DNA from: Oryza sativa Japonica Group
Taxonomy: Eukaryota > Streptophyta > Magnoliopsida > Poales > Poaceae
Assembly: GCF_034140825.1 (NCBI RefSeq)
Contig: NC_089041.1
Span: 26,115,501 to 26,179,500, forward strand
Direction of reading: 5' to 3'
Length of the DNA stretch: 64,000 nt
Of this stretch, positions 31,650 to 41,755 are shown piece by piece; position 1 is the first letter of the stretch; every line of letters starts with the position of its first letter. A model generated the notes under the pieces. The model did no database searches. It was not told the origin of the DNA and was given only the letters and a program-made list of their open reading frames with translations. The position numbers and the translations under genes were made by a program.

Positions 31650-31849
31650 TCTACTTTATTCTGAATGAACCATCCCAATATTGTACAAACTAATAGCAAT
31701 CCAGGAAACAGTGAGAAATGGCACCACGGGCACGGCTATAGAAGTCAACATTAGCAGATCTCTCCCTAAAAGAGTCACTGATAAATCACAGCGCAATGCG
31801 CATACAAATCACAGCGTTTCAGAAACTAGATCATATGTGGTAAAAATCT

Positions 31850-33600
31850 TCAGAGGTAATAGTAAGAAAGCAGAGGTGCAGCAACCGTGGCTACAATGAG
31901 CATCGCCGAGACCGGAGATTGGGCCGCCGCCGACTTCGGTGAAGATGGCGTGCCGGTGGCCGGTGTTGATCCTGACCCAGAACCGGAAGAAGATGGTGCG
32001 GGTGCTGCAACATTGATGCAGAATTGTGAGATGGCCAGATACCACATATCCAAGCAATTATAATTTCTAAAAGATGAATTGGTGAATACATGTCAGCAGG
32101 GCAGAATATTTCATTGGGTTCAGAACTCCAGGATCCAAATTTTTTGTTTGTAATTAGTAGAAGAAGTCAGAAAATGTTTATCAACGCAAAATATCTTCTT
32201 ATCAGTCATGAGGTCTTCGGAGAGCTTTCACTTTCAGACCTCACATTGATTTCAGAAGTCAGAACTTTCAGATAACTTTAGATAATGAATCCTCATCAAT
32301 GTGCAGTAGATGGTGAGTTGGTTACCCCACAGAAAGTTTGTTCAGTTCTTTTTTAGTGTGCATGATGGATTACAAAATTTGGCTGCCAACTATGCCAGGC
32401 ACCACAACAACCACAACGCCAGGTAGCAGGTACACCACTTGCATAGAGAACATAATAATGGGAAAATTCTACTAAGATGATCAGATCTACTAGTAGTACT
32501 AGTAGCGAGTAGTGACTAATGAGGAGAGGAAGTCATCAGGAAGGACCAGCCATCTACTCTGCTGATGATTTAGAATTTAAAGTTTCTTTTGTTTTTTATC
32601 TTGTTTTACTTTTTTCATTTTTAAATAAAAATGACCATTCTCTGGGACAAATTTCAGTTATAGGGAGCAAAACTGAGGATAATTAGGCAGGAAATCCTTT
32701 ATTTGATTCATTTACATCAAAATTGAAATCAGATCGACAAGAACAATCAGACAGGGATTCAGGATTTTGCTTTACCTCCAGTAGGAGAGGCACCGGGAAA
32801 TTTCTCTGCCAAGAAAAAAAAAAGAGATCAAATTATATACATATACAAACTATAAATCGATCTATAACCAAGTACTACTATATAAAGGGAAATGCAAAGT
32901 TTTACTAACCATAGTCACCCAAAAAGACACAGAAGAATAAAACGAAAAAATAATTGAAGAAACAAATCGATAAATTGATCTATAACCAAGTACTAAAGGG
33001 AAATGTAAAGTTTTACTAACCATAGTCACCCAAAAAGACAGAGAAGAGTAAAACGAAAAATAAACAGAGATGAAGAAACAAATCGATAAATTGATCTATA
33101 ACCAAGTACTACGGAGTACTATATAAAGGGAAATGTAAAGTTTTACTAACCATAGTCACCCAAAAAGACAGAAGAATAAAACGAAGAAAAAATTGAAAAA
33201 AAAAAACAGAGATGAAGAAACAAATCGGAGGAGTGAGTTGGTTGTACTGACTGTTGCACTTGCTCAGGGCGGAGGAGTCGCCGCCGCAGGCGGCGGGGAG
33301 GGCGGCGGCGCGGGTGTAGTTGATCTTGATGCCGAAGTCCTGGCCGAGCGCGCCGCAGAGGCAGGCGACGGCGGCCGGGCTGCCCAGCGCGCTCTTCACG
33401 CCGGCGCAGCAGTCCTTGGCCGGCCTCGCCTCGGGGCTCCCCGGCGTGATGTACGTCAGGCACCCCGCCAGCGCCGTGATCGACGACCCGCAGTCCGACG
33501 CCGGCCCCGCCGCCGGCGCCGGCGCCGGCGACTGCGACGCCGCGCCGCACGCCAGCGCCAGCACGGCCACCACCACCACCACAACTACGGCGCGCGACAT
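31850..33600 (-). CDS. GPI-anchored lipid-transfer-like protein (LTPG type)
   Basis: The predicted exons, read on the minus strand, are 33600-33252, 32805-32776 (30 nt) and 32004-31850. All junctions are GT-AG, phases 1 and 1, giving 177 residues. The order is a signal peptide (residues 1-22, poly-Val core), an Ala/Pro stretch (SQSPAPAPAAGPAS), then a full eight-cysteine motif (DCGSS, AGCL, KDCC, CLC, ACGG, SKCN). A Ser/Gly/Pro-rich linker and a hydrophobic tail (AMLIVATVAAPLLSYYYL) finish it, typical of a GPI-anchor signal. Family members bind lipids at the plasma membrane or in the cell wall and help cuticle or suberin build-up. The small middle exon (KFPGASPTG) is inferred from splice signals and frame; skipping it also keeps the frame. 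Confidence 0.87.
32870..33200. repeat. Triple tandem repeat in LTPG intron 1
   Basis: Three copies of a roughly 110-130 bp unit carry AAAGTTTTACTAACCATAGT and CACCCAAAAAGACAGA, with the shared word AAAG starting at 32896, 33007 and 33137. Each copy on the gene strand contains a donor-like ATGGTTAGT. Confidence 0.82.
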
Positions 33601-33824
33601 AGCTGTGCCGGCCGAGCAATCAAGAATTCAAGATGGTAGCTAGTGGAGTGCGTGCGGCGGGGCGAGATTGCAGTGGTGGTGGGTTCGCGGCGAGGACTCC
33701 GGCGAGATTAATTATAGGGGAGAAAGAGATAGTTATCGCGGCCGAATGTACAGGGAATCGGTTACGCGCTGGATGGTTGCCGGGACCATCAATGCGGCAC
33801 GTGGCGGCGGCTGGGGTTAGTATA
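33601..33824. other. LTPG upstream region
   Basis: This is the 5' region of the minus-strand LTPG gene. It is GC-rich near the ATG. No clear TATA box was chosen, although AATTATAG at about 33710 on the plus strand gives CTATAATT on the gene strand and could serve. Confidence 0.35.
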
Positions 33825-34031
33825 GTGCCTGTTCACTTTTATGCTAAAAAAATACCTTACTAAATTTTAATATTGTCAAAATTTTGGCATAGTTGTCAAA
33901 ATTTTGGTAATTTTGGCATGATTTTATTATATAAGTTACCAAAATTTAGTAGCAAACTAAATATAGCCACTTTTTTGGTAACTTTATCAAAATTTGGTAA
34001 GGTTGAAAATATCATCAAAATGAATAGGCCC
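33825..34031. mobile_element. MITE with GGCCTGTTCA-like ends
   Basis: It begins GTGCCTGTTCACTTTTATGC and ends TGAATAGGCCC, with inner words TACTAAATTTTAATATTG and CAAAATTTTGGTAA. The same family forms the outer element at 61599-61954. The superfamily was not decided. Confidence 0.65.
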
Positions 34032-34394
34032 TTATTAATAACACCCATTTGAGTTTGACTCGTTTTGAATTAATTTTGGGATAATTAGCCGTGATATTTG
34101 GTTTACGAGAATTGTTTAGGTGCATTCAGGTGTAGATAGATGCCCTCTTTTAAAAATAACCGTTCAGAATAAATCATTACTTCCAAGTTGGTCATGTTAA
34201 TTCTAGATGGGAATGATACCATGTAGTACTTCCTAAACATTTATATTTAGCTGGGAGGACAGCAGCTGACAGCCAAACTCCGGTGTCCAGTGTGCTACGT
34301 GTAACGTTGCATGCAAGCATGTGTTTTTCCAGCGGCGACTGCACATGCCGCAGCATCAAATCGGGCCATGAATTAGCGTGCAATAATTTTTTTC
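34032..34394. other. Intergenic, nothing recognised
   Basis: I see no gene, repeat or clear signal in this stretch. Confidence 0.4.
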
Positions 34395-34632
34395 CCTCGT
34401 AGTATCTAATTTTATACTCTCATAATATAATAAGGTATTTTTGACTAGCAGATCACTCATCTTATTTAAAAAATTCGTGCAAACATAAAAAACGAAAAGT
34501 TGTGTTTAAAGTACTTTGAATAATAAAGTAAGTCAAAAAAAATAATAATTCTAAATTTTTTTAAATAAGACGAGTGGTTAAACAGTGCGAGAAAAAACTC
34601 AAAATCACTTATATTATGGAACGGAGGGAGTA
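34395..34632. mobile_element. Stowaway-like MITE, left end diverged
   Basis: The right end TTATATTATGGAACGGAGGGAG-type terminus is clear. The left end starts CCCTCG and has an extra stretch before CATAATATAATAAGG. The inner arms are complementary (CACTCATCTTATTTAAA / TTTAAATAAGACGAGTG). Confidence 0.7.
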
Positions 34633-34652
34633 GAAATAGAGTAGTACTAGTA

Positions 34653-34895
34653 GAGCAGGTGCAATAGCAGACTATTAACCAGATATAAACATATTTTAAT
34701 AAGGTAAAAGATGAGAGAGAAGAGCAGTAAGCTACAGATCTGTGGCCAGCTGCAGCATGAATTTATAGACGCAATGTGTATATGACAGGTGAGACCATAT
34801 ATTAATAGTATAGTAAGTAACTATTGTATAAATTGGCTATTAGATTGGCTATAGATTAATTGGAGCTAGTAGTGAGCTATACTATTAAACTTGCT
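34653..34895 (+). mobile_element. Tourist-like MITE, 'gagcaggt' family, copy 1
   Basis: It begins GAGCAGGTGCAATAGCAG and ends ATTAAACTTGCT. The body (GATGAGAGAGAAGAGCAG, TTAATAGTATAGTAAGTAAC) matches the copies at 35371 and 35631. Its target triplets are degenerate. Confidence 0.78.
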
Positions 34896-35220
34896 ATTAG
34901 GGAAGTGTGAGAGGATCAAATTAGGCTGATGTGCTTATCAACTCGGGGGCTGATAGTCTCCGGCTGAATTTTGCGATACTATGCTTTTGTACATGGTTAT
35001 TTCTGCTACGGTGACATTATGTGTTCTTAGAATTTTGAACTAAAACGAAGCAGCAAATGGAACTGTGCCTTACATGATGTTTACTAGTTTTTTTTGCATA
35101 CGTATCTTATATAGCATATCCGCAACCTGTTACGCCCCAATCCTAATTTGGGTGTGGTGGGGGGGGGGGGGAGTTGGACCGTAATCTTCAAATCGTGCTG
35201 GTGCTGCAAATATTAGTTAA

Positions 35221-35367
35221 CGCCGTGTTTAGTTCCAAAATATTCCTTAAAACTTTTAACTTTTTCATCACATCAAAACTTTTACACACACATAAACTTC
35301 CAACTTTTTCATCACATCATTTCAATTTCATCCAAACTTTTAATTTTAGTGTGAACTAAACACACCC
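35221..35367. mobile_element. 'tgtttagttcc' MITE
   Basis: 147 bp, ends CGCCGTGTTTAGTTCC and GAACTAAACACACCC, flanked by TAA at 35218-35220 and 35368-35370. The right TAA is shared with the next MITE. Confidence 0.85.
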
Positions 35368-35370
35368 TAA

Positions 35371-35613
35371 GAGCAAGTCTAATAGTACAGCCCACTACTA
35401 GCTCCAATTCATCTATAACCAATCTAATAGCTAATTTATACAATAGTTACTTACTATACTATTAATATATGGTCCCACCTATCATACACACTGTGTGTCT
35501 TGGAGTTCGTGCTGCAGTGGCTACAGATCTGTAGCTCGCTGCTCTTCTCTCCCATCGTTTATCTCATTAAAATATGTTTGCAGCTGGCTAATAACCTGCT
35601 ATTATACCTGCTC
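35371..35613 (-). mobile_element. Tourist-like MITE, 'gagcaggt' family, copy 2 (inverted)
   Basis: It lies opposite to copies 1 and 3, from GAGCAAGTCTAATAG to TATACCTGCTC, with TAA on both sides (35368-35370, 35614-35616). Confidence 0.85.
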
Positions 35614-35630
35614 TAAGTGCCTTCATATAA

Positions 35631-35876
35631 GAGCAGGTACAATAGCAGGCTATAAGCCAGCTGTAAATATATTTTAAGGAGATAAATGATGAGAGAGAAG
35701 GGCAGCGGGCTACATATTTGTAGTCAGCTGTAGCACGGACTCCAAGACGCAGCGTGTGTATGGCATGTGGGACCAGGTATTAATAGTATAGTATGTAACT
35801 ATTGTATAAATAAGCTATTAGATTGACTATAAATGAATTGAAGCTAGTAGTTGGCTATATACTATTAAACTTGCTC
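35631..35876 (+). mobile_element. Tourist-like MITE, 'gagcaggt' family, copy 3
   Basis: GAGCAGGTACAATAGCAG to ATTAAACTTGCTC with TAA on both sides (35628-35630, 35877-35879). With the neighbouring inverted copy it forms a 500-bp inverted repeat separated by only 17 bp. Confidence 0.87.
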
Positions 35877-35879
35877 TAA

Positions 35880-36355
35880 ACCATGTTGCAAAGCTTTAAT
35901 AAGAAAGTTTCTGGGCATCGGTTCGGAGCTTTCTCCAAAGTAAAATGCGCCCGCTAGCGCTGATCATGTCAGTCTGCTCAATGCCAAAAATCTGAAATGG
36001 GCTTCTTAAGTCTTAACATGTGCAGATAAAGTACAGCTACAAAAGGAAAACTCGTTCGTCACACGCTACAGCAGCAAAGGAACCAAATTAAACTTTCGAA
36101 AATTTTCCAAATTTTCGAATTTGGCAGGAGTCATTTCCAAGATTTTTTTTCCAAATTTTCGAATTCGGTGGGAGTCTACCCGCCTCCTGACACACACCAC
36201 CCAAATAAATAACAGCTGGCTTTGGAGGAAGTGGGACGACGAAGAGAAGTGGATTCTTCTCTTCTTTTTCTACAAGCACCTCCTATTTGTCTGCGTAGCT
36301 AGCACCAGCCTCCCAACTCTCCTCGCCCCCCTCCTCCGGAACGTGCTCCTCTAAC
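35880..36355. other. Intergenic with a short direct repeat
   Basis: There is no gene. The word CCAAATTTTCGAATT followed by YGGYRGGAGTC occurs at about 36107 and 36151. Nothing else was recognised. Confidence 0.45.
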
Positions 36356-36364
36356 GTAGAGGAA

Positions 36365-37256
36365 TCTACGTTAGAGGGACGTCCAACATTGCATCTCCGT
36401 TCATTCAACATCTGACGGTAGAGAGCGGGTATAGCATATGAGAAGCCTGGTTGGCCCACAAACAGGCACACTTTCAGCCCAACTCGCCGCTCGTTGGCCA
36501 GCATGTCCTTCACCGCCGGTGCGGCGGCACAATATCCCACGACGGCACCCTCCGCGTGAGGTTGGCGGTTCACGCCCGCGCAGCCGCACTGTCTTCCTCT
36601 CCGCCGACCGCGATTCTACAACTTCGTCGCCGGCCCAGCCACCCGAGCGCTATGTCATCCAGAAGGCGTAGGCGAAGCTCGTCGACTACCGTGGCTCTGG
36701 CATGAGCATATCATGGAGATGAGCCATCGTGCGAAGGACTTTGATGCCGCTATTAATAAGGCTGGGGCTGATCTTCACTCGCTCCTCACCGTGCCTGACA
36801 CCCACGAGGTGCTCTTCATCCAGGGCGGCGCCACCTCACAGTTAGCCGCCGTGTCGCTCAACCTATGCGCGTCACCCTGCCGAAGTCTTCTCCAGCTCAT
36901 GGAGTGACAAGGCTTTCAAGGAATCCAAGAAGTTCAAGCAGATTATGGAATACATCAACATTTGCAGCATCTACGGAAACGTACACAAACAGTTGGTGAT
37001 ACTTCTAATAAATAGGGAAAAAATATCCAAGGCTCCAAGCCACTAGATTAGATTAAAACAGAAAGCAAAAAAAAAAAAACCAAGATATACCAGCCCAAGC
37101 AAGAACAAAGCAAAACCACCCTCGACAGTCGACACCATCGGTAAATCAGCAACTAGGAAATTCGCAAGCAAACCAAGATGGGGATCCGGCACCAGGAAGC
37201 CTAGCTACCGTTGGATGCTGAATGAACGGAGATGCGACGTGGGATGTCCCTCTAAC
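36365..37256. mobile_element. Pack-MULE-like element with a captured PSAT fragment
   Basis: Inverted ends match over about 55 bp with some differences. The left is CTACGTTAGAGGGACGTCC...CTCCGTTCATTCAACATC and the right is GATGCTGAATGAACGGAG...GATGTCCCTCTAAC. A 9-bp direct repeat GTAGAGGAA lies at 36356-36364 and 37257-37265. The duplication size and long ends fit a Mutator-like element. The left flank itself carries a CCTCTAACGTAG word, which makes the exact boundary less certain. The interior holds a phosphoserine aminotransferase fragment and no transposase. Confidence 0.75.
36612..36943 (+). pseudogene. Phosphoserine aminotransferase fragment (captured)
   Basis: PSAT makes phosphoserine from phosphohydroxypyruvate in plastids. 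Here only the N-terminal part is present and it is broken. Y-N-F-V-A-G-P-A-T is near 36612-36640. KLVDYRGSGMS follows an in-frame stop at 36669-36671. MEMSHRAKDFDAAINKAG and TVPDTHEVLFIQGGATSQLA are in the next frame (36713-36860), and VFSSSWSDKAFKESKKFKQ follows in yet another (36880-36943). The substrate-binding and lysine-containing core is absent. It lies within a Mutator-like element, so capture from a functional PSAT gene elsewhere is the likely origin. Confidence 0.85.
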
Positions 37257-37323
37257 GTAGAGGAAGAGGAGCTCGTTCCCTACTCCAGTCCTGCACCACC
37301 ACCGAGATGGCTCGCCTCAGTAA

Positions 37324-37622
37324 GGCCTGGTTTAGTTCCATTTTTTTTCAAACTTCCAATTTTTCAATCACATCAAAACTTTCCTATATATATAAACTTT
37401 CAACTTTTCCGTCACATCATTCCAATTTCAACCAAACTTTCAATTCTGACGTGAACTAAACACACCCTGTGTGTTGGAAGTTTGATTTCACGCAAAAATT
37501 AAAAGTTTGATTGCAATTAGAACGATGTGATGGAAAAGTTAAAAGTTTGTGTGTGTAGGAAAGTTTTAATGTGATGGAAAAATTGAAAGTTTGAAGAAAA
37601 AATCTAGAACTAAACTCGGACT
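37324..37622. mobile_element. Two 'tgtttagttcc' MITEs head to head
   Basis: The first (37324-37467) runs GGCCTGGTTTAGTTCC to GAACTAAACACACCC. The second, inverted, runs to TCTAGAACTAAACTCGGAC at 37622. The pair as a whole is flanked by TAA (37321-37323, 37623-37625). This could be an insertion of one copy into or beside another, or a fold-back derivative moved as one. Confidence 0.75.
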
Positions 37623-37647
37623 AAGATTCCTTGGTCTGTGTGGCGTA

Positions 37648-38401
37648 TAGGGGTGGATAGCGAGCCGGCTCGGCTCGGATAACGAGCCGGCTAACGAGCA
37701 GCTCGACTCGACTCGTTTGAAAGCTCGAGCCAGCTCGTTAGGCTCGCGAGCCAGAACTAGTATGCTACAGAGAAGTAGAGAACGCAGCAGCAACATGAAA
37801 TGGCTCCAAAATTATCTGAGAAATTATCAAAAGATATAAGAAAAAGTCTACAATCTCCCATCAAGAAACTCTAACACAACAACACCGAAATCTTTCACCA
37901 CGAAAAGCAAAATCAGAAAAGCCTCCTACTGTGACAGAGAAGTAGAGAGCAGAAAGCATCCTTTCGTTTCTTCATGCTCCATCATCCATGGTCATGACTG
38001 ACAAGGATGCATGGCCGATGGCAACACAGGATGGAGACAGGGAGCAGCGCTGGTGCGGCAGCTCGGAGTGGCCGACGGCGACTCGATCTGGATTGGAGTT
38101 TGGAGATAGATGAGAGGAAGGGGAAGCGATACTATTCTGTTCGGTAGACGCATGCACGGGTGACTAATGTACTTGGGCTGTCATGGGGCTTTGTTTATGG
38201 GCCATAGGTGTCCTACTGATTTATCTTATCTCTATGTGTAAGCTCGTTAAGCTCGCGAGCGAGCTGGCTCGTTATGCCTAACGAGCTGAAACTGTAGCTC
38301 GGCTCGTTTCAAAACCGTAATGAGCCGAGTTGAGTCAAGTCGAGCCGAGCTCGTCATGAGCCAAGCGAGCTAACAAGTCACAAGCTTTTCGTCCAGCCCT
38401 A
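37648..38401. mobile_element. Non-autonomous hAT element
   Basis: Inverted ends TAGGGGTGGAT and TCCAGCCCTA are flanked by 8-bp repeats GTGGCGTA (37640-37647) and GTGGCGTC (38402-38409), one difference. Subterminal regions are dense in CGAGCCGGCTCG / GAGCTCG words, typical of subterminal transposase-binding repeats in hAT elements. The 754-bp body has no transposase frame. Confidence 0.87.
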
Positions 38402-38879
38402 GTGGCGTCGTGTTTCTCTTATCCATTGCTACGCGTACTGGTACTGGTGTTGTGTACTTGTGTGGCGGTGTTGTTTTCTTTTTCTCCGTTGTGTGTGGAG
38501 ACGATTTGATCCGATCTTGGGTGAGTTTCTCCCGTGTTCTCGCGGGCGTGAAAGAACTGATGTTTCTACTGTGTGTGTTGGGTTTTACCATGTGGTGTAG
38601 TGTGGTGCGCGTGAACGATCTGATGTTGTTGAGCCTGCGCAAGTTTGCTCCCTTCTGTGTGTCTGGTCTGAAGAATCTGGGTGTTTTCTCGATCGCTGAT
38701 TTTAGTTCGCTCTCCGATGCTGCTCGCTAGGAACTGATCGATTTTAGCCGGCTTTTCTTTACGTCGTTGTTTTCTGCTTCTTTTCACCGTTACTGTTGTT
38801 TTCTACTCCCATCTCTCTATACTATATCTATACGGCATGAAGGATTTCTCATTCGCTCATCTTTTTTTTTTTCTAAACC

Positions 38880-39690
38880 AAAATCACTAGGTTGTAAGAA
38901 CGAGGCCCGTTTGCTGGGTAGAGTGGACAGCGTGTTTTCTCCCTCGTTTGTGAGCGCCACCTTTCTCTACGGCATTGTGGTCGGACTCAGTCTGAATGGA
39001 CGTGGACTTATTTCCCTTGTCCATCCGATCGAGGCCGGAGTCAGTTGCACACCGGAGAGAGCGTTCGGCATCGGTACTGGGCCAGATAGGTGGAAGACGA
39101 CCCATCCAGTTGGCCTCGCGAGCATTGCTTTGGAGTTTTTGGGTGTTGCGGGATGTTACCTCATGATTGTGTCGCATCTGTCCATGAGGCGTCTCCCTGA
39201 TCTATACTCACTCACCCGAGTAGCATCTTGGCTGATGCCACTTGTCTTCCTCGTTTCGATCGAGTCGTATTTTCTGAGGTCGCTACATTCTTCCAGGTAC
39301 TCCCAAGGAGGCTATCTATATGTTTTTATTTCTTCAATGTTCATCCAAATCTCGAAATGTTGATAGATATGGTGTTCAGAGCATTGAGTGGGTCATCTTC
39401 ACCGTCATGACGACCGTCGTGCTCATCGGTACACTTGTCATCATTCTCGTGAGTCTCTGTTATATTTCTTTTACTCAGTATTCATATCCGTGAATTCGTA
39501 TTGATCCGATTGATTTTTTTTTCCTCTCAGCTTCCTGTTACACAGAAGGGAATGATGGAGGAGGTGCCCCTGCCCCCCAGTATGAAGAGATCAGAGGATA
39601 TGATACGAGAAAGCCTGCACCTTCTATTTCCATTTGTACAAATGAAGAGATCAGAGGATGATACGAGAACGCCTGCATCTTCTATTTGAT
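38880..39690 (+). CDS. Unrecognised membrane protein gene, possibly decayed
   Basis: I do not recognise the family. A frame at about 38880-39297 encodes hydrophobic stretches (ASIALEFLGVAGCYLMIVSHL, WLMPLVFLVSIESYFL). A 78-bp GT-AG intron (39298-39375) joins it in phase to YGVQSIEWVIFTVMTTVVLIGTLVIIL, and a second intron (39449-39530) leads to an exon ending with TGA at 39687-39689. The product would have about four membrane segments. In the last exon the frame given by splicing reads LPVTQKGMMEE. Another frame reads SCYTEGNDGGGAPAPQYEEI and looks more protein-like, and a roughly 60-bp unit (ATGAAGAGATCAGAGGAT) is duplicated there. No in-frame ATG precedes the first hydrophobic part, so the first exon must lie upstream, perhaps in 38.4-38.7 kb. 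Treat as tentative. Confidence 0.4.
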
Positions 39691-40149
39691 CTTGTACAAA
39701 TTTTAACGGATTATGTTAATTCCCTACTTAGGATGCTGGATGTGACCGTGGTTAGGAGTTGAGATGGGAGGATTTGGCGCCACAATTGGTCCATCACCAT
39801 GCGGTCCACTGACATCCTCACCATATGCCGCGAAGCCTTTTGTAGTTCACTTGACGTTGTTTCATTCTTTTGGGTTTTCCCATTTTTTATTAATTTCAGT
39901 TGATGTTGTTTCATTCTTTTGGCTTTTGGGTTTTCCCATTTTTTATTAATTTGCTACGTAATTATTTTGGGGCTCCAAGGATTCTTTTCTTCTTTCCAAA
40001 TATGATTGTACCAAAATTCGGTAGCTGCTTGTGCGATTGTGTACCACCTTACTCTGCTAATGATTTATACAAAGTTTCTCGCGTGGTCCATCTTGTTACT
40101 TTCGTTAAAGAAGGCCATTGCCAGAGGCAAATTCACTTGTTGGCTGTCA
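39691..40149. other. Intergenic with a small tandem duplication
   Basis: There is no gene. TTTCATTCTTTTGG and TTTTCCCATTTTTTATTAAT occur twice in succession (about 39852-39897 and 39901-39952). Confidence 0.5.
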
Positions 40150-40930
40150 CCTAAACGTGTTGCCTGTTAGCTGCATCCTGTGGCTTTCTTCTGGCTTAGA
40201 TGTGCCATGTGAATTGCTACACAACCGTTAGTCAGTTTGAATTGGCATTGTTTCTGAATATGGGAAAATGAGACATTTTGAGGGGCAGACTGAAGACAAT
40301 TAGGCACGATTCGTTTATTTACCCATCAACACAACTAATGTTGCCTACTATTGATTTATTTCAGCTCATAGTAGCTTTGTGTGAGATTCAGTCTAGTGCT
40401 GTACCAACAGCATCAAGCTGGTGGGATTCCCAGGCCTAAGCCTAAATTATATGTTTGAATTTCATATAAAGGTACAGAAAATGCTCAATTTGCAGAACCG
40501 AAAGTTCCACTCATATCATTTATTTACTCGTATTATAATCCGCTTCTGTTGTAATTGTGGCCAAAGCTCAAATATGCCTTTCTGCATCATTCAGAACAAT
40601 AGTCTGCATGCCTGCATTTTTTACTTTATTCTGAAGGGGGCATACCAATATTGTACAAACTATAAATCTGATAGAATCCAGGCAATAGTGAGAAATGGCA
40701 TCATGGACAGAGCTAAAATCAACAATAAATCAATAGCAGAAAGGTCTCTCCCCAAATGAGTAGCCAATAAATCACAGCGAAACGCGTATACAAATCACAG
40801 TATTTCAAAGTGAAAAGGCAACGACAATGCAATCGAGACCTGCATAAGAATATGCACCTGCTCAATTTCCCCAATCCCATCGAAATTCCAATTCAAACAA
40901 CTCAAGGCACACAAGAACACTGCACCAAAA
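40150..40930. repeat. Mosaic duplicate of neighbouring 3' ends
   Basis: The left part (40150-40480) matches the OSK distal flank. The middle (40480-40810) matches the LTPG 3' region at 31530-31830 (AATATTGTACAAACTA, GTGAGAAATGGCA, AAATCACAGCG). The right part (40823-40925) matches the bL12m 3' region at 41588-41690 (ACAATGCAATC, GACCTGCAT, CATCGAA). No coding sequence came along. Confidence 0.7.
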
Positions 40931-41587
40931 AAGGCCCAGCTAAGGGATAAGCATTAAATTATCAAAAATTAAAGGGACACAACAATGTTTTGAAGAAACG
41001 AGGAGGCAAAAGACGCTTATTGCTTAAGCAGTTTTCACTTTTATTTTTGTCACGGCATATTCATAAAGTAATGTCTGTGGACCAAAATTTTCAGAACTGT
41101 TCAAAAAATTCTAGACCTATACTCTATCCATGGCATCAGAAGTCTTACATTGAAATGAACTAATCATATTTCAATACCCAACAAAACCAGTTAAACAGAC
41201 AATACATCTCTAGTTTTCTTCAGATGAACAAGTGAAATGTACTATCTAAAACATTAATTCACATGGCAGCTATATGAGCAGATTTAAGCTTTGCCTTCCA
41301 CAATATGATTACAAGATAGTACTCCAAATAACTGAAGCTAGCATCCTGGTGCACAAGAACAAAGACAGAGGAGGCTTTTCATTCTGGTGACATTCCAAAG
41401 CAACAAATAACTGAAGCTAACCATATGCGAATCACTCGATACAGTAGAGCCAACTACAATTGTATCTCTGTAAGCCCCCCCAGACAAGTCAATTCAGCTA
41501 ATCAGATATACCATCCAGTGATCCCAGACCACTAAAATAGACATTATTGCGTGATTCAACAAGATAAATCAGTAACTAGGCAAGCTA
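40931..41587. other. Intergenic, nothing recognised
   Basis: A/T-rich sequence in which I see no gene or mobile element. Confidence 0.4.
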
Positions 41588-41755
41588 CAACAATGCAATC
41601 AAGACCTGCATCTTCTTATACACCTGATCAATTGCCCCAATTGCATCGAATTTCAATCCAAACAAACCAAGGCACCCACAAGCGTAGCATCTTCGATCTA
41701 AGGATAACAGTAGGAACCAAAAATAAAAAGGGCGAACCCGTTCTTCCGCTCGGGA

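Noticed and set aside
38410-38730. 106-codon frame before the membrane-protein gene
   Set aside because: It reads like a leader or 5' intron (T-rich, TCTGATCTGATG-type words) rather than protein; it might hold the missing first exon but I cannot define it.
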